Source: Bifidobacteriaceae bacterium (GTDB taxonomy: Bacteria > Actinomycetota > Actinomycetes > Actinomycetales > WQXJ01). From it: a stretch of 11,225 nt of DNA. Of this stretch, positions 1-7,054 are shown piece after piece. Each line of letters starts with the position of its first letter. Position 1 is the first letter of the stretch. The translations under genes were made by a program, and so were the position numbers. Where the stretch lies: the NCBI GenBank assembly GCA_031261885.1, contig JAISIU010000115.1, forward strand, positions 1-11,225, given 5' to 3'. The notes under the pieces are model-generated. The model worked only from the letters and a program-made list of their open reading frames with translations. It was not told where the DNA came from and did not search any database.

Positions 1-252
1 ACCGCCTCCGGCGGCATGATGATGGGCGGCATGGGCATGGGCGGCATGGGCATGGGCGCGGGCGGCGCCGGGTTCCGGTCGCACAATTTCAAGAACCACA
101 TGGCCGGGTGGACGCCCGGAGTGATGGGCGGCGCGGCCGGCGGCGCCTCCAAGGACGAACCGGTGTCCCGGTTCGCCGGAGCCGGCACCCGTGGCACGGG
201 CCCGGTCCTCATCGACGTGGAGGGCGTCGACGACGATGACGAGCTCCTCTGA
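1..252 (+). CDS. C-terminal part of a Gly/Met-rich, possibly type VII secretion-associated protein (5' end outside window)
   Basis: The reading frame is open from the first base, so this is the 3' end of a longer gene; an in-frame ATG at 16 need not be the real start. The 83 visible residues begin with a Gly-Met repeat (GGMGMGGMGMGAGGAG), followed by a polar stretch and an acidic tail ending VDDDDELL. Gly/Met-rich low-complexity tails with a short acidic end are common in actinobacterial PPE-like or EspB-like secreted proteins encoded in ESX-type loci; that link is inference, because no folded domain is visible. The stop codon (250-252) lies inside the start of the next gene, which suggests translational coupling and one operon with the two genes downstream. 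Confidence 0.6.
   Translation, partial: TASGGMMMGGMGMGGMGMGAGGAGFRSHNFKNHMAGWTPGVMGGAAGGASKDEPVSRFAGAGTRGTGPVLIDVEGVDDDDELL
28..57. repeat. Two perfect tandem copies of a 15-bp unit coding Gly-Met-Gly-Met-Gly
   Basis: GGCATGGGCATGGGC occurs twice back to back (28-42 and 43-57), in frame with the partial gene at the left edge. It encodes the Gly-Met repeat and is a plausible site of slippage and length variation. Confidence 0.85.
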
Positions 253-1822
253 GGCCGTCACGTCCGGCAGCGCCAGCTCCCCCGCGCCGGCCGCGGCCGG
301 CGCGGCGCCCATGACAGCGAGCGCCGACCTGTTCGACGGCCTCGCCGCGTTCCTCGGCGGCCAGCGGGACGCGTTGCGCCACATCTCCGCCTATGTGCGC
401 AAACACTGCGCGCTCGACGGCGGGTTCGGCCTGATCCTCGCGCCGTTCCGCGCCTCCTACCGTTCCGCGCCGGTCGTGGCCGGCACCGCGCTGCGCTGTG
501 CGGCCGCCGCCGCGGACGCGATGGCGGAGAAGATCGGCCTGCTCGGCGCGCGCTGGGCCACCGCCGAATACCGCAATCAGGCGTTCGTCCGCGACCTGCT
601 CCAACAGATGGAGGAGCTGACCCGCCGGCTCGAGGCGGCGCCGACCCGCCGACGCAACACGGACCCCGACCTGCCCGATGACGAGCTGCGTCGCCTCCTC
701 GACCAGGAGGCCGCACGGCAGGCCACGATGGAATCCAAGATCGCGCAGCTCCAACGCGAAATCGAGGAGGCCGATGCCGGCGTCCGCGCGATCCTCGCCG
801 CCGAGGACGCCGAACGCGCCAAGCTCGAGGACATGCGCGCCGAGTGGGCGCAGTACGCCGCGCCGGACGGCCCGGCGACCGCTTCGACGAGGGACGGCAT
901 CGGCGGCTTGGGCACGCTGTTCAAACTGCCGTGGCCGGACCGCGAGACGCTGGCCGGCGCCGTGCCGACCCCGCCCGCCGGCATCGTGCGGGCGGTCGCG
1001 GATCCGGTCGCGGAGCTGACCGCGCCGGTTCCCACCACGGGGCTGGAGGCACTGGTCCCCGGTTCCGATTCGGCCGAGGCGGACGCCGATTGGCTGTGCG
1101 AGGCACTGTTCGGGTTCAACCCCGTCACCGAGTGGGCGGCCAAGCCGTTCGCCGGCAACTGGGAGGCGCTCGATGTCGCCGCCCAGGCCTGGCACGCCTC
1201 GGCCCGCGCCGTCCGCGCCGTCATCCGCAACGTCGAGGCCGTCCCGGACCAGCTGCGCGACCAGTGGGTCGGCGCCGGCCAGGCGGCCTTCGAGCTGCAG
1301 CTGGCGGAGTTCGCTCGCGAGCTCGGGCATTATCCCGACGCGGCCGAAGGGGTCGCCGAGCGGCTTGAGCAGTTCAGCGAGATCGTCCGCGCGGCCGGCG
1401 GCGCGGTTGGCGCGGCCGCGGCCTATGTCCGTGCGCTCGCCGTCCGCTTGGCGGGTGAGCTCGGCAGGGCCGACGATGACGGGCAGGCCGGCCGGGCCGG
1501 AACGTTGCGTTTGGTGGCCACGGCCGGGGACGCCGCCACGGCTATGCCGGCGGCCGATGTCGACTGGTCGCCCGCCTCCGACACCGCGAGCATCGCGACC
1601 CGTGTCATGGAGGTGGCCGAACACCTGGTCGGCTACGCGGAGGCGGCGCGTGGCGCCGTCGCCGACCTCAAACGGTCCTGGGACACGCTGTTCACGCTGA
1701 CGTCGCAGATCAATCGCACGCCCGGGGCAGAAGACCTGGGCGGCGCCGGCGGCATCGGACACGGTCCGGGCGGCGCGCGCGCCGTCGGCGAGCCGCGCGT
1801 GGCCGAGGAAATTGGCGGCTGA
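236..1822 (+). CDS. Two-domain WXG/EspC-like protein with central coiled coil (528 aa)
   Basis: Probably a type VII secretion-related protein. The N-terminal ~100 residues are helical and Ala-rich and resemble the EspC-like (DUF2580) pattern. Residues ~123-205 are Glu/Arg/Gln-rich with heptad character, predicting a coiled coil. A Pro/Ala/Val linker follows. The C-terminal domain has FAGNW (F305-W309) and a WxG motif at W344-V-G, followed by an Ala-rich helix, as in the large proteins starting at 2601 and 7055. The tail is Gly-rich. ATG 236 was chosen because GGAGGG (219-224) sits 11 nt upstream and the start overlaps the previous stop; ATG 311 is a possible alternative, and GTG 191 has weaker support. 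The 3' end overlaps the next frame if that gene starts at TTG 1812. No enzymatic motif is visible; the exact role is unknown. Confidence 0.8.
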   Translation: MTSSSEAVTSGSASSPAPAAAGAAPMTASADLFDGLAAFLGGQRDALRHISAYVRKHCALDGGFGLILAPFRASYRSAPVVAGTALRCAAAAADAMAEKIGLLGARWATAEYRNQAFVRDLLQQMEELTRRLEAAPTRRRNTDPDLPDDELRRLLDQEAARQATMESKIAQLQREIEEADAGVRAILAAEDAERAKLEDMRAEWAQYAAPDGPATASTRDGIGGLGTLFKLPWPDRETLAGAVPTPPAGIVRAVADPVAELTAPVPTTGLEALVPGSDSAEADADWLCEALFGFNPVTEWAAKPFAGNWEALDVAAQAWHASARAVRAVIRNVEAVPDQLRDQWVGAGQAAFELQLAEFARELGHYPDAAEGVAERLEQFSEIVRAAGGAVGAAAAYVRALAVRLAGELGRADDDGQAGRAGTLRLVATAGDAATAMPAADVDWSPASDTASIATRVMEVAEHLVGYAEAARGAVADLKRSWDTLFTLTSQINRTPGAEDLGGAGGIGHGPGGARAVGEPRVAEEIGG

Positions 1823-2234
1823 CCAAGTGGCGGACGCGGATCGCGCCGAACGAGCGGAACGGCTGGCGGACGACATCGGGTGGCTGAAGTCCATGTCCGA
1901 GGAGTTCGACGGTGCGGCGACGCGTGTCCGCGACCGTGTCAACACGGACGCCGAATCGCTCGCCGAGGCCCGACGCCGCGGCGACCATGGCCGCGATTGG
2001 CAGTTGTTGCAGCAATGGATCGACCAGGGCAAGACCACGGAGGTCGAAATCCTGTGCGGCATTGAGAAATCGCCGCCGGCCCGCCGTATCCGCAAGCAGA
2101 TCGCGATGTCGATCGCGGCCCGCCGCGGCGATCTGGCCGATTACGTGGCAACGGATCCGCGGGGCGCTTATCGCGCCCTGAAGGGCGCTTCGGCGTCCCT
2201 CTCCGACAGCCTCCGCCAGGCCCTGAAGGCCTGA
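1812..2234 (+). CDS. Small charged helical protein of unknown function (~140 aa)
   Basis: I do not recognise the family. The product is highly charged, probably all-helical and without signal peptide or membrane segment. It contains an Arg/Asp/Glu-rich N-terminal helix, a central DWQLLQQWIDQGK stretch and a C-terminal ALKGASASLSDSLRQALKA helix. It is the last gene of the left block, and its start overlaps the end of the 528-aa gene, suggesting coupled translation. The start is uncertain: TTG 1812 overlaps the upstream stop but lies only 1 nt after the GAGGAA sequence (1805-1810), while GTG 1827 lies 16 nt after it. A cytoplasmic partner or chaperone of the upstream secreted-type proteins would fit the context, but this is inference only. 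Confidence 0.65.
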   Translation: MAADQVADADRAERAERLADDIGWLKSMSEEFDGAATRVRDRVNTDAESLAEARRRGDHGRDWQLLQQWIDQGKTTEVEILCGIEKSPPARRIRKQIAMSIAARRGDLADYVATDPRGAYRALKGASASLSDSLRQALKA

Positions 2235-2252
2235 GCTCCTCCGATGTTCGTC

Positions 2253-2258
2253 TAGTCT
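2253..2258 (+). promoter_or_regulatory. Possible -10 element (TAGTCT) for module 1
   Basis: The 58-nt gap between the left block and the WXG100 gene is AT-richer than its surroundings and holds a TANNNT box about 35 nt upstream of ATG 2293. No good -35 is seen. It would allow module 1 to be transcribed separately from the left operon. Confidence 0.3.
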
Positions 2259-2292
2259 TGTCAGTGTTCGCGTCCACCTGGAAGGAAGTCCC

Positions 2293-2589
2293 ATGTCCGC
2301 CCCACTGCTGATCGCTTACTCAGAAGTGGACGCACACATCAAGCGGCTAAAAGACCACCTGTTGGACCTCAACCGGATCGTTGACGACCTTGACACTTCC
2401 GCCCGTACGCTCGAAAAGGAATGGAGCGGAGCCGCCCGCACGGCCTATCTCACCGCGCACCGCTCGTGGACCTCATCGATGCGAGCCATGAACACGGCCT
2501 TGGAGCACGGCATCACGAAGCTGCGCACCGCTCGCGAAGGGCTCGAGGACGCCGACACCATCGCGGCGGCCTCGTGGCGAGGCAGGTAA
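2293..2589 (+). CDS. WXG100 (ESAT-6/CFP-10-like) family protein, 98 aa
   Basis: Length, helical content and the central W44-S-G46 turn (EKEWSGAARTAY) match the WXG100 family: ~100-aa helical hairpins exported by type VII/ESX systems, usually as dimers with a second helical hairpin. Helix 1 carries YSEVDAHIKRLKDHLLDLNRIV and helix 2 runs through SWTSSMRAMNTALEHGITKLRTA. No clear YxxxD/E export motif is visible in the tail, so the export signal may come from the partner. The start is well supported by AAGGAAG about 6 nt before the ATG. The next gene begins 11 nt after this stop. In LXG toxin loci of Firmicutes, small WXG100-like partners sit directly upstream of the large secreted protein, and the arrangement here is similar (inference). 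Confidence 0.9.
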   Translation: MSAPLLIAYSEVDAHIKRLKDHLLDLNRIVDDLDTSARTLEKEWSGAARTAYLTAHRSWTSSMRAMNTALEHGITKLRTAREGLEDADTIAAASWRGR

Positions 2590-2600
2590 GGCAGCGCATC

Positions 2601-3665
2601 ATGGCCGACGGTTTCAGTGTCAACACGGGTGAACTGCGTGGCTTCTCACAGGCTCTGCGTGGCCTGGGAGGTCACACCATCGACCGCGCCACGGCCTACG
2701 CCAAGCAGTACTTCACGATGCCTAAGCTCGACGATGGCGTCCTCTTCCATAGCGCCACCAGTGCGCTGTCCGGCCTCAACCAGGCCGTGGCCGCCTATCT
2801 CCACGAGCTTGACACCGCCCTCCTGGCTTCGGCCACCGAGCTTGACAAGCAGGCCGCGCTCTATGACAAAACCGACGCGGCGCATGCTGCCGCGCTCGAT
2901 GCCACGTATCAGTCGCACTACTCACCGGTCTGCCTCCCGCTCGTCTATGGCCCGATCGCCGCGCCCGACAGTTTCTTCGATGCCGCCCCATCAGCCGACG
3001 TGCCTGAGAACCTCGTCTCGAAGGTCCTGAACGGTGATTGGACGGGCCTCACCGGGACCCTCGCGACTATCATCAACATGATTTTCGACAAAGACCCGCT
3101 CGCGGAAGTCGGCAGAGGTTTCAGCGGCAACTGGCATGATGTCGAGCAAGCTTCCGGTGCGGCCGGCGCGCTCCATGACTTCCTCATGTGCGAGGCCGAA
3201 CACATCCAGACCGCATTCGGCGCCATCCGCTCGTGGTCCGGAAACGCCTACCTTGATGCGCAAGCGTTCTTCACCGATTTCGCGAGCCAGATCGAATCCG
3301 CCGCTACCGAGTTGGACCAGGCGACCTCGTCCCTGTCCATGGTTGCTGTCGGTATGGAATCGGCCGCCACGCTTGCCGGGTCTTTCTTCGGCAAAGCAAT
3401 GGACTACGCCATGGCCGGCGCCGTTGAAATGGCCCTCGAGCCGATCGCCGATACGAACATCTTTTCCGCAATCGCCGACAACGCAGCCCTCGCCGTCACC
3501 ATCGGGCTCGCCACGGATGCGGCCAAGACCGCGATCGAGGCCGTCGATGATGTCAACAAATACAAGAATACACTCACGGTTATCATTACGGTTGCAAACG
3601 AATTCAACAGTACATTCGGCACGCTTCCACGCCCAGCCGGTTTTGACAGCCCACTGGTCAAGTAA
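2601..3665 (+). CDS. Large two-domain type VII secretion-type protein: EspC-like N-terminus plus WXG-like C-terminus (354 aa)
   Basis: ATG 2601 is preceded by AAGG 9 nt upstream and lies 11 nt after the WXG100 stop. Residues ~1-105 form a helical EspC-like domain (FSVNTGELRGFSQALRGLGG near the start, YDKTDAAHAAALD near the end), matching the separate 104-aa protein at 6738. The second domain contains FSGNW (F174-W178) and a WxG turn (W212-S-G214), the same pair seen in the 528-aa and 239-aa proteins. Residues ~247-335 are Ala/Gly-rich and amphipathic to hydrophobic (ESAATLAGSFFGKAMDYAMA and later ALAVTIGLAT), so membrane interaction is possible. There is no signal peptide, as expected for type VII cargo. 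No catalytic motif is recognised. A role as a secreted effector or pore-like protein is inference. Confidence 0.85.
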   Translation: MADGFSVNTGELRGFSQALRGLGGHTIDRATAYAKQYFTMPKLDDGVLFHSATSALSGLNQAVAAYLHELDTALLASATELDKQAALYDKTDAAHAAALDATYQSHYSPVCLPLVYGPIAAPDSFFDAAPSADVPENLVSKVLNGDWTGLTGTLATIINMIFDKDPLAEVGRGFSGNWHDVEQASGAAGALHDFLMCEAEHIQTAFGAIRSWSGNAYLDAQAFFTDFASQIESAATELDQATSSLSMVAVGMESAATLAGSFFGKAMDYAMAGAVEMALEPIADTNIFSAIADNAALAVTIGLATDAAKTAIEAVDDVNKYKNTLTVIITVANEFNSTFGTLPRPAGFDSPLVK

Positions 3666-3684
3666 GCAGAATCAAGGAGCACCC

Positions 3685-4197
3685 GTGAGCCTCAGTATTG
3701 CAAAGCGTTCGCAAGGTCGTTCTAACGTGTCAAGCTTTCAGCCGCTCCCATTTCTGTTGGCTGTTGCCCTACTTCTCTGCAGTTGTTTGTGCGCCTGCGG
3801 GACGGACAAGAACGTATCCCAGTCGGCCAACACCATAACCGTCATGTACCACGGTACGACGGAGACGTCAACCGGCCCGCATACAGTGTCACTACCCTCG
3901 TTTAGAAGAAACACTTCTGGTAATATTTCAGTTTGCAAACCGCGTGGATCGGACCCGATGAGCACACCTCCGGGTGATTATGTGACCGTGCAAAAGTCTC
4001 CAAAGTTCTTCGGTCTCTCAATCGCCATTGGCAATGGGCTGTATTTCCAGTCGAGCAGTCCATTTACCGTTGAGAAGAACGGTGATCTTAACGTCAGCGG
4101 CACCCAGGGAGCCGTCGTCAAGATTACCAACTCTTGGCTCGCCACCTCTACGGTTGACCACGACGCTTGGCTCGAAGGGACCATTCACTGCTCATGA
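3685..4197 (+). CDS. Predicted lipoprotein, unknown function (170 aa)
   Basis: GTG 3685 is preceded by a good ribosome binding site (AAGGAG, 3674-3679). The N-terminus has a basic region (KRSQGR), a hydrophobic core (FLLAVALLLC) and a lipobox LCAC with the likely lipidated cysteine at C38; C34 (LCSC) is an alternative. The mature part (~133 aa) is rich in Ser, Thr, Asn and Gly with alternating hydrophobic residues, suggesting a beta-rich extracytoplasmic domain. I do not recognise the family. It lies 19 nt after the large WXG protein gene and overlaps the membrane protein gene by an ATGA junction, so it is probably co-expressed. In module 2 this position holds an unrelated 126-aa protein. An outer-face partner or immunity protein is possible but unproven. 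Base composition is lower in GC than the left block. Confidence 0.85.
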   Translation: MSLSIAKRSQGRSNVSSFQPLPFLLAVALLLCSCLCACGTDKNVSQSANTITVMYHGTTETSTGPHTVSLPSFRRNTSGNISVCKPRGSDPMSTPPGDYVTVQKSPKFFGLSIAIGNGLYFQSSSPFTVEKNGDLNVSGTQGAVVKITNSWLATSTVDHDAWLEGTIHCS

Positions 4198-4964
4198 CAC
4201 GCCGCCGTCCCTCTGACGTCCCCGCCGGGCAGTCGGGCGACGAACACGTGACCAAATCTGACCCAACAACGTCACATGCCACGTGGTGCTGGCCACTATC
4301 GCGGCTAGCGTATCGCCGGTCGGCGCTTCAGCTCATTGACGCGATGTTCATCGCTCTGATCCTCGGCTTCTTGTTGTCCATCACTGACTTATCCTTATTG
4401 CGGCTGTGCGGCCATGCGTTCTTCTTTGTCGCCTTCATCTGCGCTGTGAGCGCGGCGACAGTGGTGTGGCGCATGGCGCACTCTCAAGCGCGAGGTCTTT
4501 GCGTCGACCAGTCGGGAATCGTCAGCCTTGTCGATTCTCTCGCCTGGCGGCGACTGACCCCCCTGCCCTGGTCCTCCATCGCAGATATCCGTCTGATCAA
4601 GTCGACCGTTCGAGTCATCCTCAAGCCGGGCTGCCCGGCACTCGCGCATCTTAAAGAGAAGGACAGAACAATCCTGACAACGCAGGGATGCACCATCCCC
4701 GCGAAGCTACTCGGTACGGCGCCGGATGAGCTCTGCCAGGCCCTCAGCTCGGTCTGGCGCGATGCCGGTGGCGCGGCTGCGCCCACGCCCCCGCCGGCGT
4801 GGTTCGCCGACGCCCCTTCGGTCGACCCGGTCGTGAGACGCCACGGACCGTTCACGCCAGGGCTCCGCGCGGCACCGCGTCCGCTCCGGATTGGGGTTCG
4901 CATCATGTGCCTGGCCATGTTCCTCATGGCTTTTGCTTCGGTGGTTTGGGTGCTCGTCCGCTGA
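4194..4964 (+). CDS. Three-TM membrane protein with bPH/STM3941-like cytoplasmic domain, candidate immunity protein (256 aa)
   Basis: The start overlaps the lipoprotein stop (ATGA), with GAAGGGA ~13 nt upstream; GTG 4248 is an alternative that would match the paralogue's shorter N-terminus better. Predicted TM segments are residues ~48-65, ~72-93 and ~236-255. Between TM2 and TM3 lies a soluble domain (~100-190) with RGLCVDQSGIVSLVDSLAWR, LPWSSIADI and DRTILTTQGCTI, followed by a Pro/Ala linker. Two TM helices plus a D-x-x-G-I...W-x-x-I pattern recall bacterial PH-like membrane proteins (STM3941/YcxB type); this is family-level inference. The protein is clearly paralogous to the one at 8189, with the central domain well conserved and the linker divergent. 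As the last gene of a type VII cargo module it could protect the producer or assist secretion; neither is shown. Confidence 0.8.
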   Translation: MTRRRPSDVPAGQSGDEHVTKSDPTTSHATWCWPLSRLAYRRSALQLIDAMFIALILGFLLSITDLSLLRLCGHAFFFVAFICAVSAATVVWRMAHSQARGLCVDQSGIVSLVDSLAWRRLTPLPWSSIADIRLIKSTVRVILKPGCPALAHLKEKDRTILTTQGCTIPAKLLGTAPDELCQALSSVWRDAGGAAAPTPPPAWFADAPSVDPVVRRHGPFTPGLRAAPRPLRIGVRIMCLAMFLMAFASVVWVLVR

Positions 4965-5069
4965 AACCACCCACCTCGGGGTGTCACGCCACGTCTGCTG
5001 CGGCATTCTCCGGGGATCACGACCGCTGCTGGGCGACACGCAGCCTGCCGCTGAGATTTTCCTGCCATC
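4965..5069. other. Intergenic stretch between module 1 and the ATPase gene
   Basis: This 105-bp gap carries no convincing gene. A short CACC-TCGG-GGTG hairpin lies just after the membrane protein stop, but it is weak and has no T-run, so a terminator cannot be claimed. Confidence 0.5.
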
Positions 5070-5114
5070 AGAGCAGGAATATTCCTGCTATGACAGCATG
5101 AATATTCCTGCTCT
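5070..5114. promoter_or_regulatory. Double palindromic operator upstream of the AAA ATPase gene
   Basis: Two 15-bp arms, AGAGCAGGAATATTC (5070-5084) and its exact reverse complement (5100-5114), are separated by 15 nt. The left arm is also part of a perfect 18-bp palindrome AGCAGGAATATTCCTGCT (5072-5089). The right side has a near-copy AGCATGAATATTCCTGCT (5095-5112) with one mismatched pair. The two palindrome centres are 23 bp apart, about two helical turns. The second site overlaps the expected -35 region of the promoter just downstream, which fits a repressor operator. The winged-helix segment of the ATPase itself is one candidate binder (inference). Confidence 0.8.
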
Positions 5115-5118
5115 GTGT

Positions 5119-5131
5119 TACGCTGAGCAGC
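5119..5131 (+). promoter_or_regulatory. Leaderless promoter -10 (TACGCT) of the AAA ATPase gene
   Basis: TACGCT (5119-5124) is a TANNNT box exactly 7 nt before ATG 5132, the spacing that puts the transcription start at the A of the start codon. No ribosome binding site is present. The second ATPase gene has the same box-to-ATG spacing. Confidence 0.6.
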
Positions 5132-6400
5132 ATGGTTACGCGGGCTATCGAACGAGTGCTGGACCCCGATGCGACACCCGCGCGCGTCATCGTCCTTGAG
5201 GGCGCGCGCGCCGTCGGCAAGACGTGGCTAGCGCACCGCCTCGTGGAAAACGGGCGTTTCCAGCTCTACACCAGCCTGGCTGACCAGGTCACGTTCCAGC
5301 AGGCCAGCGCCGATCTACCCGGATGGTTGCGCTCGTTGCCGCCGCGCACGGTGATCGACGAGGCCCAGCTGTTGCGCGACCTCCCTCTATGTGTGAAAAC
5401 GCTCGTCGATGAACCGGCAGCGGCTGGGCCACGGCGGCAGTTCCTCCTCACCGGGTCGTCCTCGATTGGGCGGACCGGCCTGGGGGGCAGTGATCCGCTC
5501 GCGGGGCGTGCGGAGACCTGGCGCCTCGACCCGCTCACGGGCCTCGAACTGGCGGGACACCCCGAAGGCCCCGCCGCTCTACTGGCCCAGCTCTTCGGGC
5601 CTCGGCCCACCACGCAGCGTCAGGTCGCAGCACCCGATGGCGACATCCGCGAGACCATCATGGCCGGCGGCTTCCCGGATCTGGCACTGTCACCCTGGGC
5701 CACGGCCAGGCGCGACCGTTGGGTCCGCGACGCCGTGCTCCGCACGCTGTCACCGGACGTTCTACCCGGCGAACGTTTCGACCGCGCACAGGCGCAGCGC
5801 GTCATCGACGCCTGTTTCCGGACGCCAGGCGCCGTACTGAACGTCAATTCGCTGGCGCAACGTATCGGCATCGTGCCACGGACCGTGGACCGTTACCTCG
5901 ACGTGGCGCAGCAACGGTTCCTGCTGCACTTCCTGCCGAACCTGGCGACTGGCCCAGCCCGCCCGACTCGCGCGCGGTCCAAAGTCATCCCCGTGGACCC
6001 GGCGTTCGCGGCCGAATCCATCCGGCGCGCCAACCCCCGTGCCTTTGACCAACCCGAAATTTTCGGCGCCCTCGTCGAGGCGTACGTCGCCGCGCAGGTG
6101 CTCGCGGCCGCCGCCGTCAGCGAGGTCGATCATCCCGTCACCGTCTACTACTGGCGCGACGCCAAAACCAAGCTTGAGGTCGACCTCGTGCTCACGGACG
6201 GCGCCGGCGCCATGGTCGGGATTGAAGTCAAGTCCTCCACCACGCTGCGCCCCGAGTACGCCCGTTCCCTTCGCGCCTTCCTCGCCGCCACTCAGGCGCA
6301 CGCCGGTTACGTGGTCTACCTCGGTGACGACATCGTCCGCCTCGACGACCGCGTCTGGGGCATCCCCCTCCAGGCCCTGGGGCACCCCTGGGCCGACTAA
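5132..6400 (+). CDS. AAA ATPase with DUF4143-type C-terminal domain (422 aa)
   Basis: This is a member of the AAA_14/DUF4143 ATP-binding family, widespread in bacteria and archaea and of uncertain function. Walker A is G24-ARAVGK-T31, Walker B is TVIDEAQ with D76-E77, and FLLTGSSS (~104-111) is the sensor-like strand. Residues ~235-270 (LNVNSLAQRIGIVPRTVDRY) look like a winged-helix DNA-binding segment. The C-terminal domain has YYWRDAKTKLEVDLVL (E349, D351) and GIEVKSS (E365, K367), a PD-(D/E)XK-like arrangement typical of this family. Length is typical and no key residue is missing. The start is set by the leaderless promoter. It stands alone, downstream of module 1 and divided from it by the operator region, so it is probably regulated separately, perhaps by itself. 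It is a distant paralogue of the - strand ATPase at 9941-11185. Confidence 0.92.
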   Translation: MVTRAIERVLDPDATPARVIVLEGARAVGKTWLAHRLVENGRFQLYTSLADQVTFQQASADLPGWLRSLPPRTVIDEAQLLRDLPLCVKTLVDEPAAAGPRRQFLLTGSSSIGRTGLGGSDPLAGRAETWRLDPLTGLELAGHPEGPAALLAQLFGPRPTTQRQVAAPDGDIRETIMAGGFPDLALSPWATARRDRWVRDAVLRTLSPDVLPGERFDRAQAQRVIDACFRTPGAVLNVNSLAQRIGIVPRTVDRYLDVAQQRFLLHFLPNLATGPARPTRARSKVIPVDPAFAAESIRRANPRAFDQPEIFGALVEAYVAAQVLAAAAVSEVDHPVTVYYWRDAKTKLEVDLVLTDGAGAMVGIEVKSSTTLRPEYARSLRAFLAATQAHAGYVVYLGDDIVRLDDRVWGIPLQALGHPWAD

Positions 6401-6432
6401 CGCCAGCCAGGCAGCCGGCCACCGCTATCTCG

Positions 6433-6483
6433 TCAAACGCGGGCGATGATTTCGGCGAGCAGGATCGAGATCCAGGCGTCGGG
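6433..6483 (-). pseudogene. Stranded 3'-end fragment of a methyltransferase gene
   Basis: On the - strand this stretch reads PDAWISILLAEIIARV followed by TGA, identical in protein to the last 16 residues of the intact methyltransferase at 8984-9793 (which ends with TAG). DNA identity is perfect over 47 bp (6437-6483). Beyond 6483 it decays through two 1-nt deletions and a substitution within ~20 bp and is then lost. It lacks a start and all catalytic motifs, so it cannot be functional. Confidence 0.85.
6437..6483. repeat. 47-bp direct repeat, left copy (att-like)
   Basis: Exact copy, in the same orientation, of 8988-9034, 2551 bp apart. Together the repeats bracket module 2. They could be attachment-site cores left by site-specific integration into the 3' end of the methyltransferase gene, or the product of recombination; no integrase gene is present between them. 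Confidence 0.9.
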
Positions 6484-6665
6484 TCTGCCGCCACTGCCGT
6501 TCGCCTTAACTTCACGCTTGCCGCCGCTCAACGCCCTCATTGCAAATGGTTCGAGCCACGGCCGCCTGCATTGCAGCGCGAACCCGCATCAACCCCTCTG
6601 CCGTCCTCAGCTAGCCCTGACCGCACAATCCCCGCCCACTGCACCACCCTCCCGCCTTGCCACTC

Positions 6666-6695
6666 CTCAGCGGGCCCCCTCAGGCCCGCCCTGAG
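6666..6695. terminator. Strong GC-rich hairpin before module 2
   Basis: CTCAGCGGGCC (6666-6676) pairs with GGCCCG-CC-CTGAG (6683-6695) around a 6-nt loop, with a 2-nt bulge. No T-run follows, so it may be a terminator, a transcript-stabilising element or part of the promoter region. It lies just upstream of a possible -10 box. Confidence 0.4.
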
Positions 6696-6697
6696 CG

Positions 6698-6703
6698 TAA
6701 ACT
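6698..6703 (+). promoter_or_regulatory. Possible -10 element (TAAACT) for module 2
   Basis: A TANNNT box about 34 nt before ATG 6738. No clear -35; the strong hairpin occupies that place. Low confidence. Confidence 0.3.
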
Positions 6704-6737
6704 AACTCTCAGATCAATTCGTCACGAACGGAACGCC

Positions 6738-7052
6738 ATGCCCATCCGCCACCAACCTGCTGACATCCAGACCTTCGCCAGTCGTCTCGACACCCTCGGC
6801 GACCAAGCCACCACCGCCAAGGCCTACGCCCAGCAATGGGTCGCCGTGGATTCCTCCCAAGCCGGGCTCTTCAGCGAAATCGTCCACGCCAGTACCAATG
6901 CCTGCGACAAAATCACTGACGCCTGCCAGCAGCTCAACCAGCTCCTATCGGGCTCGGGGGCAAGCCTCACCGCCATCGCCCAGTTCTACAAGACCGCCGA
7001 GCAGAACCGCATTGACCGCTTCGAGCAGCTCTGCGCAGAGATCGAGGAATAG
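6738..7052 (+). CDS. EspC-like (DUF2580-type) small helical type VII secretion protein (104 aa)
   Basis: The pattern is that of the EspC-like family: ~100 aa, all-helical, no WXG turn, and an FYKTAEQNRIDRF ending. It aligns end to end with the first ~105 residues of the 354-aa protein at 2601: AYAQQW against AYAKQY, AGLFSE against GVLFHS, and YKTAEQNRIDRF against YDKTDAAHAAAL. It is therefore the free-standing form of that N-terminal domain. Start ATG 6738 has only a weak GGAACG upstream. The stop is 2 nt before the next ATG, so the two proteins are translationally linked and probably act together, for example as an export partner pair. By analogy with ESX substrates it would be secreted without a signal peptide (inference). 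Confidence 0.85.
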   Translation: MPIRHQPADIQTFASRLDTLGDQATTAKAYAQQWVAVDSSQAGLFSEIVHASTNACDKITDACQQLNQLLSGSGASLTAIAQFYKTAEQNRIDRFEQLCAEIEE

Positions 7053-7054
7053 CC

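Larger units (their letters stand above)
6401..6737. other. 337-bp intergenic region with stranded methyltransferase 3' end, hairpin and promoter
   Basis: No gene is convincing here. The stretch holds a copy of the methyltransferase 3' end (6433-6483), then about 180 bp of C-rich sequence with no match elsewhere in the window, then a strong hairpin and a possible -10 box leading into module 2. Confidence 0.6.

Noticed and set aside
209..2095. A 628-codon open frame on the - strand across the left block
   Set aside because: It is antisense to the 528-aa gene and its successor, Arg/Gly/Ala-rich without any domain, and is an expected artefact of high-GC DNA; the + strand proteins have recognisable motifs and good ribosome binding sites.
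3136..3684. Upstream extension of the lipoprotein reading frame
   Set aside because: The extension overlaps the 354-aa gene and reads as Ser/Pro/Arg-rich noise; GTG 3685 has a strong ribosome binding site and gives a proper signal peptide.
4891..5199. A 102-codon open frame overlapping the end of the membrane protein and the ATPase start
   Set aside because: It runs through the operator and promoter region and has no recognisable domain; it is out of frame with both real genes.
6228..6515. - strand frame covering the end of the ATPase and the stranded repeat
   Set aside because: It is in a different frame from the methyltransferase fragment and otherwise antisense to the ATPase; Arg/Gly-rich without domain.
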